From positions 124,001 through 188,000 of the forward strand of contig NZ_FNZE01000009.1 in the NCBI RefSeq assembly GCF_900109175.1: 64,000 bases of DNA. The letters are read 5' to 3'. The notes beneath the pieces are model-generated. The model worked only from the letters and a program-made list of their open reading frames with translations, was not told where the DNA came from and did no database searches. Source of the stretch: Pseudomonas linyingensis. Its GTDB lineage: Bacteria; Pseudomonadota; Gammaproteobacteria; Pseudomonadales; Pseudomonadaceae. Below, in pieces: positions 20,383 to 29,629 of the stretch; position 1 is the stretch's first letter, and each line of letters begins with the position of its first letter. Both the position numbers and the translations under genes were made by a program.

Positions 20383-22674
20383 TCACTCCTTGTCTGACGC
20401 GGGAAAGGTGAGGCGAAACAGGGCACCCCCGCCCGGCTGGCTGCTGGCGCTCAAGCGGGCGAAGTGACGCTCGGCGATCTTCTTGACGATCGCCAGGCCG
20501 ATGCCCGTGCCGGGGTACTCCTGACGACTGTGCAGGCGCTGGAACGGATTGAAGATGCGGTCGAGGTATTTCTCGTCGAACCCCACGCCGTTGTCGCTGA
20601 CGCACAGGCTCCATTCGCCAGTCGGCTGATTTTCAGCATAGATGCGGATGTTTGGCAATTGACCCGGCTTATGGAACTTGATCGCGTTGCTCAGCAGGTT
20701 CTGCAGCAACTGGCGGATTTGCGACGGGTCGCCGTCGATGGTCGGCAGTGGCTCGCGCTCGATCTGCGCGCTGCTGCTCTCCACGGTGCCCTCCAGGTCT
20801 TGCAACACCTCGTCGAGCACCCGGTCCAGCTCGAGGCGGATGAACGGCTCACGACGCGTGGCAACCCGCGAGTAGGCCAGCAGGTCGCGGATCAGCGCCT
20901 GCATGCGGGTGGCGGCCGAACTCATGCGCGTCAGGTAGTCGCGGCCTTGCTCGTCGAGGGTGTCGGCACGGGTCTGCAGGCGCTCGGCAAAGGTCTGGAT
21001 CTTGCGCAGCGGCTCCTGCAGGTCGTGGGAGGCGACGAAGGCGAACTCCTGCAGCTCGCGATTGCTGCGCTCCAGCTCGGCGAGGATGTTCCGGTGTTCG
21101 ATGGCAATGGCTGCCAGTTGGCTGGCGGTCGCCACCAGCTCCTCCAGTGTGTTATCCACCCGCAGCGGGCCGCGCTGGTAGATGGCGAAGGTGCCGAGCA
21201 GGCTGCCGTCGCCAGCCAGCAGGGGAGTGGACCAGCAGGCGTGCAGCCCTTCTTCGGCGGCCAGTTGGTGCATGCCCTGCCAGCGCGGATCGTTGGCAAT
21301 GTCGGCGACCAGCACCGGTTGGCGCAGGAAGGCGGCACTGCCGCAGGCACCCATGCCCTCGCCGATGCGCAGGCCCTCCACGGCCTGGTTGTAACGCTCG
21401 CCCAGTCTGGGCGCGGCACCGATGGTCAGGCGCTGACGGCTGTCGTCGACCAGCAGCACCGAGCAGATCACCTGGGGGTTGCGTTGCTCAATGAGCAGGC
21501 AGAGTTCGCGCAGGATCTGCTCCAGAGGCTGCATGGTCGAGATCATCCCCATGATCCGCCGCTGTGCGGCGTCGTACTGCTGCTGCTCCTGCAGGCGCTG
21601 CGCCTGTTGCTGGGCGCGCCAGGCCAGGCGCAGACCGACCATCAGGAAAAAGCTCAGTGCCAGGCCGCAGAGCAAGACGAGCAGCGCCAGGTACTGGCCC
21701 GAGGCGTAGATGTGGTGACGGTCGAGGTGGGTGCGCAGGGTCCAGGCGGACGTTTGCGGCAGGCCTAGCGGCTGCAAGCCAATCGGGATGATGTCGCCTG
21801 GCGAGTCATTGTCGAGCGAGGTGTACAGCAACAGATCGCCCTCGTGGACATCGAAGACGAACTCGCCGAGGTGGTCGCCCAGAACACGGTGCAGTGTGTC
21901 ATTCACGGCCAGGCTGGCGACCAGCAGCCAGCCTTCGGCGCCCGGCAGGCTGAGAGGCACGGCGATCAGCGCTTGAGGCGGATTGCCGGAACGCGCCAGC
22001 GCGGGGCTCAGCCGGGTGGTGCGCCCGCTGCGCACGTCGTGCAGCCAGGCCCGGCGCTGTGGGTCGGCGAGAAACTCCTCGAGCCAGAGGCGGGCAGCGG
22101 GCAGGCGCAGCTCGTTGCGGCGCACCTCCAGGTTCGCGTCGACGATGGCAATCAGGCCTAGATCGGGCAGGTCACGCAGGTAACTGCCGGCCTCCAGCTG
22201 CCAGAACGAGTTGGAAGGCAGGCTGCCGATGTTCTCCCAGCGTTCGGCCATGCGCCGGATCAACGCCAGGCGGGCAGCGAGCGTGTCCTCGGCGGAGTCC
22301 TTGATGCGATTGAGCAGCAGCTGGCTCTGCTCGGAGATGAGAGTGATGTTCTGCAGGTTTAGCAGATACCAGCCGAGCGTCGACAGCAGCACACCGAGCG
22401 CGCCCGCCAGCAGAGTGCGGCGGTCGCAGGGCGGCAGTTTCGGCCCGCCGCTCTGGCGCTGGAGCAGCCATGCCCCCAGGCCGGGCAGCAACAGCAGGCT
22501 GAGGATCGCCAGCAGGCTGCCGTCGGACAGCAACTGTTGCCGGCCGAGCCCTGACGTCGGCAAGTGAGTCGAAGGTTGCACCAGAAGATCGAACAGGCTG
22601 ACGACGGCAACCGCCACGAGGGTGAACGCCAAGGTATACAGGTAGGCTTGGAAGATCAGGTGACGATTTTTCAT
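20383..22674 (-). CDS. Membrane sensor histidine kinase with GAF domain
   Basis: A 763-residue kinase. Membrane helices are near residues 8-28, 50-68 and 80-100, then a periplasmic sensory segment (about 105-300), another helix (about 310-335, YLALLVLLCGLALSFFLMVG), a GAF domain (about 370-510), HisKA with the phospho-acceptor His in FVASHDLQEPLR, and HATPase with NLLSNAIKF, DNGVGF and GTGIGLAIVKK. The ATG at 22674 is taken rather than an in-frame TTG nine bases upstream. The stop lies five bases before the receiver gene start, so the three signalling genes form an operon. The signal sensed is not evident. Confidence 0.9.
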   Translation of the reverse strand: MKNRHLIFQAYLYTLAFTLVAVAVVSLFDLLVQPSTHLPTSGLGRQQLLSDGSLLAILSLLLLPGLGAWLLQRQSGGPKLPPCDRRTLLAGALGVLLSTLGWYLLNLQNITLISEQSQLLLNRIKDSAEDTLAARLALIRRMAERWENIGSLPSNSFWQLEAGSYLRDLPDLGLIAIVDANLEVRRNELRLPAARLWLEEFLADPQRRAWLHDVRSGRTTRLSPALARSGNPPQALIAVPLSLPGAEGWLLVASLAVNDTLHRVLGDHLGEFVFDVHEGDLLLYTSLDNDSPGDIIPIGLQPLGLPQTSAWTLRTHLDRHHIYASGQYLALLVLLCGLALSFFLMVGLRLAWRAQQQAQRLQEQQQYDAAQRRIMGMISTMQPLEQILRELCLLIEQRNPQVICSVLLVDDSRQRLTIGAAPRLGERYNQAVEGLRIGEGMGACGSAAFLRQPVLVADIANDPRWQGMHQLAAEEGLHACWSTPLLAGDGSLLGTFAIYQRGPLRVDNTLEELVATASQLAAIAIEHRNILAELERSNRELQEFAFVASHDLQEPLRKIQTFAERLQTRADTLDEQGRDYLTRMSSAATRMQALIRDLLAYSRVATRREPFIRLELDRVLDEVLQDLEGTVESSSAQIEREPLPTIDGDPSQIRQLLQNLLSNAIKFHKPGQLPNIRIYAENQPTGEWSLCVSDNGVGFDEKYLDRIFNPFQRLHSRQEYPGTGIGLAIVKKIAERHFARLSASSQPGGGALFRLTFPASDKE

Positions 22675-22783
22675 CGGCAGCAATGCTGTCCCGCGTTGTA
22701 GTTATCGCGAGCGATCATGTCTGCTTCGATGATGGGTGACAACCGGCGTTTGCGGTCCTGCGCAGGCAGGAATGGGGCGAGTG

Positions 22784-24601
<1,818 letters not shown>

Positions 24602-24849
24602 GCTCTACCTCGGTTCGCACGTTACCCGCCTGTGCAGGATAGACCCAGCACACCGGGGAGGGCGTGAGGTGACGCCCGCCATCCTCAGGCCAAGCGGCAG
24701 AGCCTGCCTGCGTATTACGCTATTTAACATAATGAAATTGGTATTGGGCGCCGATGCATTTTCGCTCCGTGCATAACCCGGTAATCAGCAGGCAGGGGGA
24801 GGGGCGCGCTCAAGGTGGATGGCGAGTGGAGGGGCAAGCAACGCGGGCG

Positions 24850-26568
24850 TCAGGGCTTGAGCAGTCGCCGTACTGCGCCGAGCGGTCGCGTATTCAGCAC
24901 GTCCCTGGCTTCCAGCCAACCGCGTCGCGCCTGACCGATCCCGAAGCGCAGCCCGGCGAATTCCAGGGTGCTGTGGGCATCCGAACTGATCGCGATGGGC
25001 ACACCCTGGTCGCGCGCCTCGCGGCAGTGCAGGTCGTCGAGGTCGAGCCGCTCCGGCTGGGCGTTCAGCTCCAGAGCGCAGCCGCGCTCGCGCGCGGCGG
25101 CGATCAGCGCGGAGAAGTCGCAGTTGATCGGTGGTCGCTCGCCGAGCAGGCGGCCGCTGGGGTGGGCGAGGATGCTGAAGTGCGGGTGCTCCAGGGCGCG
25201 CAGCAGGCGGCGGGTTTGTTGCTCCTTGGTGAGCGTGAAGGCGCTGTGCACGGCGCCGACCACCAGATCGAGGCGAGCGAGGATGCTGTCCGGCAGGTCG
25301 AGGCTGCCGTCCTCGAGAATGTCCACCTCGATGCCCTTGAGCAGGGTGATGCCGGACAGGCGTTCGTTGAGGGCGTCGATCTCGTCGATCTGCCGGGCCA
25401 GGCCGTCGGCGTCCAGGCCATGAGTGATAGCCAGGTGGCGGGAGTGGTCGGTGATCGCCAGGTACTCCAGCCCCGCGGCCTGGGCGGCGAGGGCCATTTC
25501 CTCAAGGCTGTTGCGCCCGTCACTGGCGCGGGTATGCGCGTGCAGGTCGCCGCGCAGGTCACCGAGTTCAACCAGATGGGGCAGGCTGCCGGCCTGCGCG
25601 GCCTCGATCTCGCCACGCGCCTCGCGCAGTTCCGGGGCGATCCACGGCAGACCGAGGGCCTGGTAGATCGACGCCTCGCTGTCGCCGGCGATGCGCTGCT
25701 TGCCGCGGTACAGGCCGTATTCGCTGATCTTCAGGCCGCGCTCCTGGGCCATGCGGCGCAGGGCGATGTTGTGCGCCTTGCTGCCGGTCAGGTAGAGCAG
25801 CCCGGCGCCCCAGGACTGCGGCGACAGCAGGCGCAGGTCGACCTGCAGGCCCGAGTGCAGGCGCACACTGGCGCGGGTGGTACCGGCGGCCAGCACGCTG
25901 GCGACCTGCGCATCGCCGGTGAGGCGCTGGATCACCGGGCTGCCTCTGCGCGCGCTGACCAGGATGTCCAGGTCGCCCACGGTATCGCGGCAGCGGCGCA
26001 GGCTGCCGGCGGTGGCCACCTCGATCACTCCCGGCACTTCGCGCAGATCGGTGAGCAGGCGCTCGGCTATCGGCGCCACGCGGGCCAGCAGCCAGCGCTG
26101 CGGGGTATGCAGCAGCAGCTCGACCGACTGCAGGAGTTTTTCTTCGCTGCCCTCGCCGAACCCGTGCAGCTGGCGAATCTGTCCGCTGCGGGCGGCCCGA
26201 TGCAGCTCGGCCGGGGTCTGGATGCCCAGTTCGTGCCACAGGCGGCCGACCCGCCGCGGGCCGAGGCCGGATACCTTGAGCAGTTCGCGCAAGCCGGTCG
26301 GGACCTCACCACGCAGTCGCTGGAGTAGGGCACAGCTGCCGGTGCTGGCGATTTCGCCGATCTTGCCCGCCAGGTCCTCGCCGATGCCCGGCAGTTTGGG
26401 CAGTGCCTTACCGCTGGCCAGCAGGCTGGCGATGTCCGGGGCGAAGGCCTGCAGGGTGCGAGCGGCGTTGCGGTAGGCGCGGATGCGAAAGGGGTTGGCC
26501 GCCTCCAGTTCGAGAATGTCGGCGATTTCCTCGAGCACCGCGGCGATCTCGGCATTGCTGACCGTCAC
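24850..26568 (-). CDS. polX: DNA polymerase/3'-5' exonuclease PolX
   Basis: A 572-residue family X polymerase fused to a PHP phosphoesterase. The N-terminal helix-hairpin-helix region (LPGIGEDLAGKIGEI, VSGLGPRRV) is followed by the nucleotidyltransferase site (GSLRRC...GDLDILV, second Asp in VDLRLL) and a C-terminal PHP domain with the metal ligands DLHAHT, TDHS and SDAH. Predicted role: gap-filling DNA repair. The GTG start is chosen from GGAGTGG six bases upstream and from the GTGA overlap with the stop of the CapA-like gene, which couples the two. Confidence 0.9.
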   Translation of the reverse strand: MTVSNAEIAAVLEEIADILELEAANPFRIRAYRNAARTLQAFAPDIASLLASGKALPKLPGIGEDLAGKIGEIASTGSCALLQRLRGEVPTGLRELLKVSGLGPRRVGRLWHELGIQTPAELHRAARSGQIRQLHGFGEGSEEKLLQSVELLLHTPQRWLLARVAPIAERLLTDLREVPGVIEVATAGSLRRCRDTVGDLDILVSARRGSPVIQRLTGDAQVASVLAAGTTRASVRLHSGLQVDLRLLSPQSWGAGLLYLTGSKAHNIALRRMAQERGLKISEYGLYRGKQRIAGDSEASIYQALGLPWIAPELREARGEIEAAQAGSLPHLVELGDLRGDLHAHTRASDGRNSLEEMALAAQAAGLEYLAITDHSRHLAITHGLDADGLARQIDEIDALNERLSGITLLKGIEVDILEDGSLDLPDSILARLDLVVGAVHSAFTLTKEQQTRRLLRALEHPHFSILAHPSGRLLGERPPINCDFSALIAAARERGCALELNAQPERLDLDDLHCREARDQGVPIAISSDAHSTLEFAGLRFGIGQARRGWLEARDVLNTRPLGAVRRLLKP

Positions 26569-27695
26569 GGCCCGCCACTCCGTGGCCAGGCCAGGGCAAA
26601 GGAGCCGTCGTGCTGGATGTGGATGCCGCAGCCGAAGTTGGCACACTCGCGGGCCAGGGTGTCGTAAAGCCAGCGCTGGTCGACGCCTTCGGCGTGGTTG
26701 ATGCGCAGGCGCTGGAGGATGGTCGGCACCATCTCCAGCGCCTGCAGGCGACCGTCGTCGTGCAGGCGCACGAAGTACAGCAGACCCAGGTCGCCGCGAA
26801 AGGCGGCGTGGCTCTCGATGCCCTCGTAGTCGTTGAGGCGGTCGCCGCAGCCATAGAGGATCAGCCGGTCGCGATGTACCTCGAGTCCCTTGATGTGGTG
26901 CGAGGAGTGGCCGTGGACCAGGTCGACGCCGGCCTGCTCGATCAGGCCGTGGGCGAAGGCGCGCTGTTCGTCGGGAATCGCGAAGCCCCAGTTGTCGCCC
27001 CAGTGCAGCGATACCACCACACGGTCGCCGCTCTGTCGGGCGGCGCGCACCAGGCTGGCGACATGGGCCAGGCTGCGCGGCGACAGGTCGTCCAGCCTGG
27101 CCACGCCGGCCTGGTGCGGCCCGGCCGCCCACCAGGCCGGAATGCCGCTGTCCGGCAGGCCGAAGGCGAACACCAGCAGTCGCCTGCCACCGGGCAGGGC
27201 CAGCACGGCCGGGGCTTCGGCCTGGGTGCGGTCGAGGCCGGCGCCAGCGCTGGGCATGCCATGGGCGGTGAGGGTGTCCAGTGTGTCGCGCAGGCCGGTT
27301 TCGCCCCAGTCGAGCACGTGGTTGTTGGCCAGCACGCAGCAGTTGATCCCGGCGGCGCGCAGTAGCGGGAAGTTTTCCGGAGTCATGCGGTAGTTGATGC
27401 CCTTGGGCTCCGGGCGGCCATGGCGGGTCACCGCGGTTTCCAGGTTGATCAGGCGCACCTGGGGCTGACGGCGCTGCAGCTCGGCCAGCGCATCGCCCCA
27501 CACGTAGGCGAAGTCCACCGGATGCTCGATGGGCCCGCAGCGTTGCTCGGCCAGCGTCACGTAGTCGCGGGCGTCGTGCACGTAGTCTTCGTACAGCCGT
27601 GGGTCGCCTGGGTGCGGAAGTATCTGGTCGATGCCGCGGGCCGGCATGACATCTCCGAGGAGAAACAGACTGAGCGGGGGATGCACGCTGGCCAT
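26565..27695 (-). CDS. CapA family protein (PgsA-like metallophosphatase)
   Basis: A 376-residue protein of the CapA/PGA_cap metallophosphoesterase-like family: LFLLGDVMPARGID near the start, NLETAVTRHG, LANNHVLDWGE and HGHSSHHIKG, which carry the usual metal-binding His, Asp and Asn residues. No signal peptide or membrane anchor is seen, unlike capsule-linked CapA proteins, so a cytoplasmic phosphoesterase role is more likely than poly-glutamate export (inference). It is translationally coupled to polX by a four-base overlap. Confidence 0.85.
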   Translation of the reverse strand: MASVHPPLSLFLLGDVMPARGIDQILPHPGDPRLYEDYVHDARDYVTLAEQRCGPIEHPVDFAYVWGDALAELQRRQPQVRLINLETAVTRHGRPEPKGINYRMTPENFPLLRAAGINCCVLANNHVLDWGETGLRDTLDTLTAHGMPSAGAGLDRTQAEAPAVLALPGGRRLLVFAFGLPDSGIPAWWAAGPHQAGVARLDDLSPRSLAHVASLVRAARQSGDRVVVSLHWGDNWGFAIPDEQRAFAHGLIEQAGVDLVHGHSSHHIKGLEVHRDRLILYGCGDRLNDYEGIESHAAFRGDLGLLYFVRLHDDGRLQALEMVPTILQRLRINHAEGVDQRWLYDTLARECANFGCGIHIQHDGSFALAWPRSGGP

Positions 27696-28030
27696 GGGAG
27701 CCTACCTTGCGGCGGTCGATCCACCGCCGGGACGATCAGAGTGGTTGTCTCCCTGGATTAATGTTCGGTCTGCCCGTTGCCGGCAGGTCCGTCCTGCTGT
27801 GGATGAGCATAGCTCTGCCGCAGCGCGCCATTGATCGTATCCGCTGGCTGCTCGTCGGCGCTGCCGGCCGGCTGGTCGGCGAGCAGCTCCATGGCCTGGT
27901 CGGGTCAGCCCACGGGCGGCGCAGAGCAGGGGTAGGGCGATACTCCACTTCGCGCTCATCGCTGCACGCAAGCGTATGCAGTCCGTGTGAGTTAGGCGCA
28001 GAAAGACAGGGCAGGTATCGCCGGAGGCGG
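27696..28030. other. Intergenic region, no confident gene
   Basis: About 335 bases between the CapA-like gene and the hsp20 terminator. On the minus strand a 44-codon frame (27758-27892) opens with ATG but has no good ribosome site. A neighbouring frame just upstream encodes a signal-peptide-like stretch (MSAKWSIALPLLCAA), so a small frameshifted exported-protein gene is possible. I do not support either as a gene. Confidence 0.4.
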
Positions 28031-28056
28031 AACCCTGCCCGGAGCCGGGCAGGGTT
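28031..28056 (-). terminator. Hairpin after hsp20
   Basis: A perfect 10-base-pair stem (AACCCTGCCC 28031-28040 with GGGCAGGGTT 28047-28056) and a 6-base loop lie nine bases beyond the hsp20 stop. There is no T-run. Confidence 0.6.
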
Positions 28057-28064
28057 TGGCGGGG

Positions 28065-28607
28065 TCAGCTGGACTTGATATCGATGGTTTTTTCGGCCTG
28101 TTTCGCCTCGGGCTTCTTGGGCAGGGTCAGGGTCAGAACACCCTTACTGAAGTGCGCCTCGATCTTCTCGGGGTCCACACCATCGGGCAGGCCGAAGGTG
28201 CGCTGGAAGGAACCGTAGTGCCGCTCGGAGAGGTGGTAGTCCTTCTTCTTTTCCTCGCGCTCATCGGTCTTTTCCCCCTTGATGGTCAGCGCGCCGTTGC
28301 TCAGCTTGATCTGGATGTTCTTCTCGTCCATGCCCGGCAGTTCGGCGGTGATCTCGAAGGCATCATCCTTCTCGATGATGTCGACGGCCGGCATGCCGGC
28401 GAAGCTCAGCTCGCGCCGCCAGAACGGCTCGATATCGAAGCTGCTGCGGGAAAAGGGCAGGTGCCAGCCGCGGTCGAAATCCTCGAACAGCCGGTCGACC
28501 TGGCGGCGCAGGCTCTCCAGCGGGCGCAGGGCGGTTGGCGTTGGGCTGGCGGCTTTGGTCGATTTGTCTTCGGTTTCCACAGGGATCTTCTTGTCGGTCT
28601 GGTTCAT
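28065..28607 (-). CDS. Hsp20/alpha-crystallin family small heat shock protein
   Basis: A 180-residue chaperone with an acidic/variable N-terminal arm (1-70) and an alpha-crystallin domain (about 72-170) including AVDIIEKDDAFEI, AELPGMDEKNI, and the conserved GVLTLTLPK motif. It is of the class with extended N-terminal arm (REL/WRRELSF). The start is set by GGAGGAGTCC just upstream of the ATG. It binds unfolding proteins without ATP. A putative ANR box lies about 96 bases upstream (28697-28710), which would tie its expression to low oxygen. Confidence 0.9.
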   Translation of the reverse strand: MNQTDKKIPVETEDKSTKAASPTPTALRPLESLRRQVDRLFEDFDRGWHLPFSRSSFDIEPFWRRELSFAGMPAVDIIEKDDAFEITAELPGMDEKNIQIKLSNGALTIKGEKTDEREEKKKDYHLSERHYGSFQRTFGLPDGVDPEKIEAHFSKGVLTLTLPKKPEAKQAEKTIDIKSS

Positions 28608-28696
28608 CGCGGACTCCTCCAAAATGGCCTGACGTGGCCTTACGTGGCCGGGTGGGAATTGCCCCCCCAATTTCGAACGGCGCGGGGGCGTGCGCC

Positions 28697-28710
28697 TTGA
28701 CTTTCATCTA
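28697..28710. promoter_or_regulatory. Putative ANR/FNR box upstream of hsp20
   Basis: TTGACTTTCATCTA differs from the ANR consensus TTGAC-N4-ATCAA at one core position. It lies between the stop of the FNR-type regulator gene and hsp20, centred about 96 bases before the hsp20 ATG. Confidence 0.45.
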
Positions 28711-28722
28711 GCTGCATATGAG

Positions 28723-29484
28723 CTACTCGTCTGCCAGCGCCGCCGCGCACAACCCGCACAGCTGCTGCAGCCGCTGCACATCCTTGAGCAGTACCTCTCG
28801 ACCGCGGATCTCCACCAGGCCCCTGTCGCGATAGCGGGTGAACAGGCGGCTGACGGTTTCACTGGTCAGGCCCAGGTAGTTGGCGATCTCGCAGCGGCTC
28901 ATCGGCAGGATGAAGTTCTGCGCGGAATAGCCGCGCAGGAGAAAGCGCTGCGACAGTTCGAGCAGAAAGGCGGCCAGGCGCTCTGCGGCGGGTTTGCGGG
29001 TCAGGCGCAGCTGTTGGTGATCGGCATGGATGGCTGCGCTCATCACCCACAGCAGCTCGGCGCGCAAGTGTGGAATGCTGCCGGCCAACTCTTCCAGGCG
29101 GGCCAGCGGGATGCTGCAGACCATGCTGGTTTCCAGCGCCACGGCAAATCCCGGGTGGCTGGAGGCGCCCATACCGTCGAGGCCGAGAATCTCGCCGGGC
29201 AGGTGAAAACCGGTGATCTGTTCTTCACCTTCGCGGCTCAGCAGGTAGGTCTTGAGTGCGCCACTGCGCACCGCATGGAAGTAGTGGAGCGGGGTGCCGG
29301 CATCGAACAGCGGTTCGCCCTTCTGCAGGGGACGGCTGCGCAGGATGATGCCGTCCAGTTGCTGCAGTTCACTGCCTTGCAGGTTGGCCGGAAAACAATG
29401 CGGGCGAATCGAGCAGTCGCGGCAGTTGATGCGCTCTCGCGAGCACCGACCGGAAGGCGACAGCGCGTTGTTTTCGGGTATCAA
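28723..29484 (-). CDS. FNR/ANR-type oxygen-responsive transcription regulator
   Basis: A 253-residue Crp/Fnr regulator. Three N-terminal cysteines (INCRDCSIRPHC) plus a central Cys (about residue 121, TSMVCSIPL) match the four ligands of the oxygen-labile [4Fe-4S] cluster of FNR/ANR. They are followed by a cyclic-nucleotide-binding-like fold and a helix-turn-helix with the FNR-type recognition segment EIANYLGLTSETVSRLF. The start appears to be TTG with GGGAGAG upstream; no ATG in frame precedes the cysteines. It is divergent from a formate dehydrogenase-like operon with an ANR box between. It could be ANR itself or a second FNR paralogue. Confidence 0.88.
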   Translation of the reverse strand: MIPENNALSPSGRCSRERINCRDCSIRPHCFPANLQGSELQQLDGIILRSRPLQKGEPLFDAGTPLHYFHAVRSGALKTYLLSREGEEQITGFHLPGEILGLDGMGASSHPGFAVALETSMVCSIPLARLEELAGSIPHLRAELLWVMSAAIHADHQQLRLTRKPAAERLAAFLLELSQRFLLRGYSAQNFILPMSRCEIANYLGLTSETVSRLFTRYRDRGLVEIRGREVLLKDVQRLQQLCGLCAAALADE

Positions 29485-29557
29485 AACAAGCTCTCCCGGA
29501 TGCCAGATGGGTGGTGAGCAATTTCCAGTCTAGGTCATCGGCGAAAAACGGCCGCTC

Positions 29558-29571
29558 CTGACCATGATCAA
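29558..29571. promoter_or_regulatory. ANR/FNR box between regulator and fdh-like operon
   Basis: CTGACCATGATCAA matches the ANR consensus TTGAC/T-N4-ATCAA in nine of ten core positions. Its centre is 41.5 bases before about 29606, with TAGCTT/TTGATA as possible -10, which is class II activator geometry for the rightward formate dehydrogenase-like operon. Confidence 0.6.
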
Positions 29572-29629
29572 GTTCGCCGCCGGTCTGGTGGTCTAGCTTG
29601 ATAAGGATTGCATGGCGGGAGAGGCGGCG

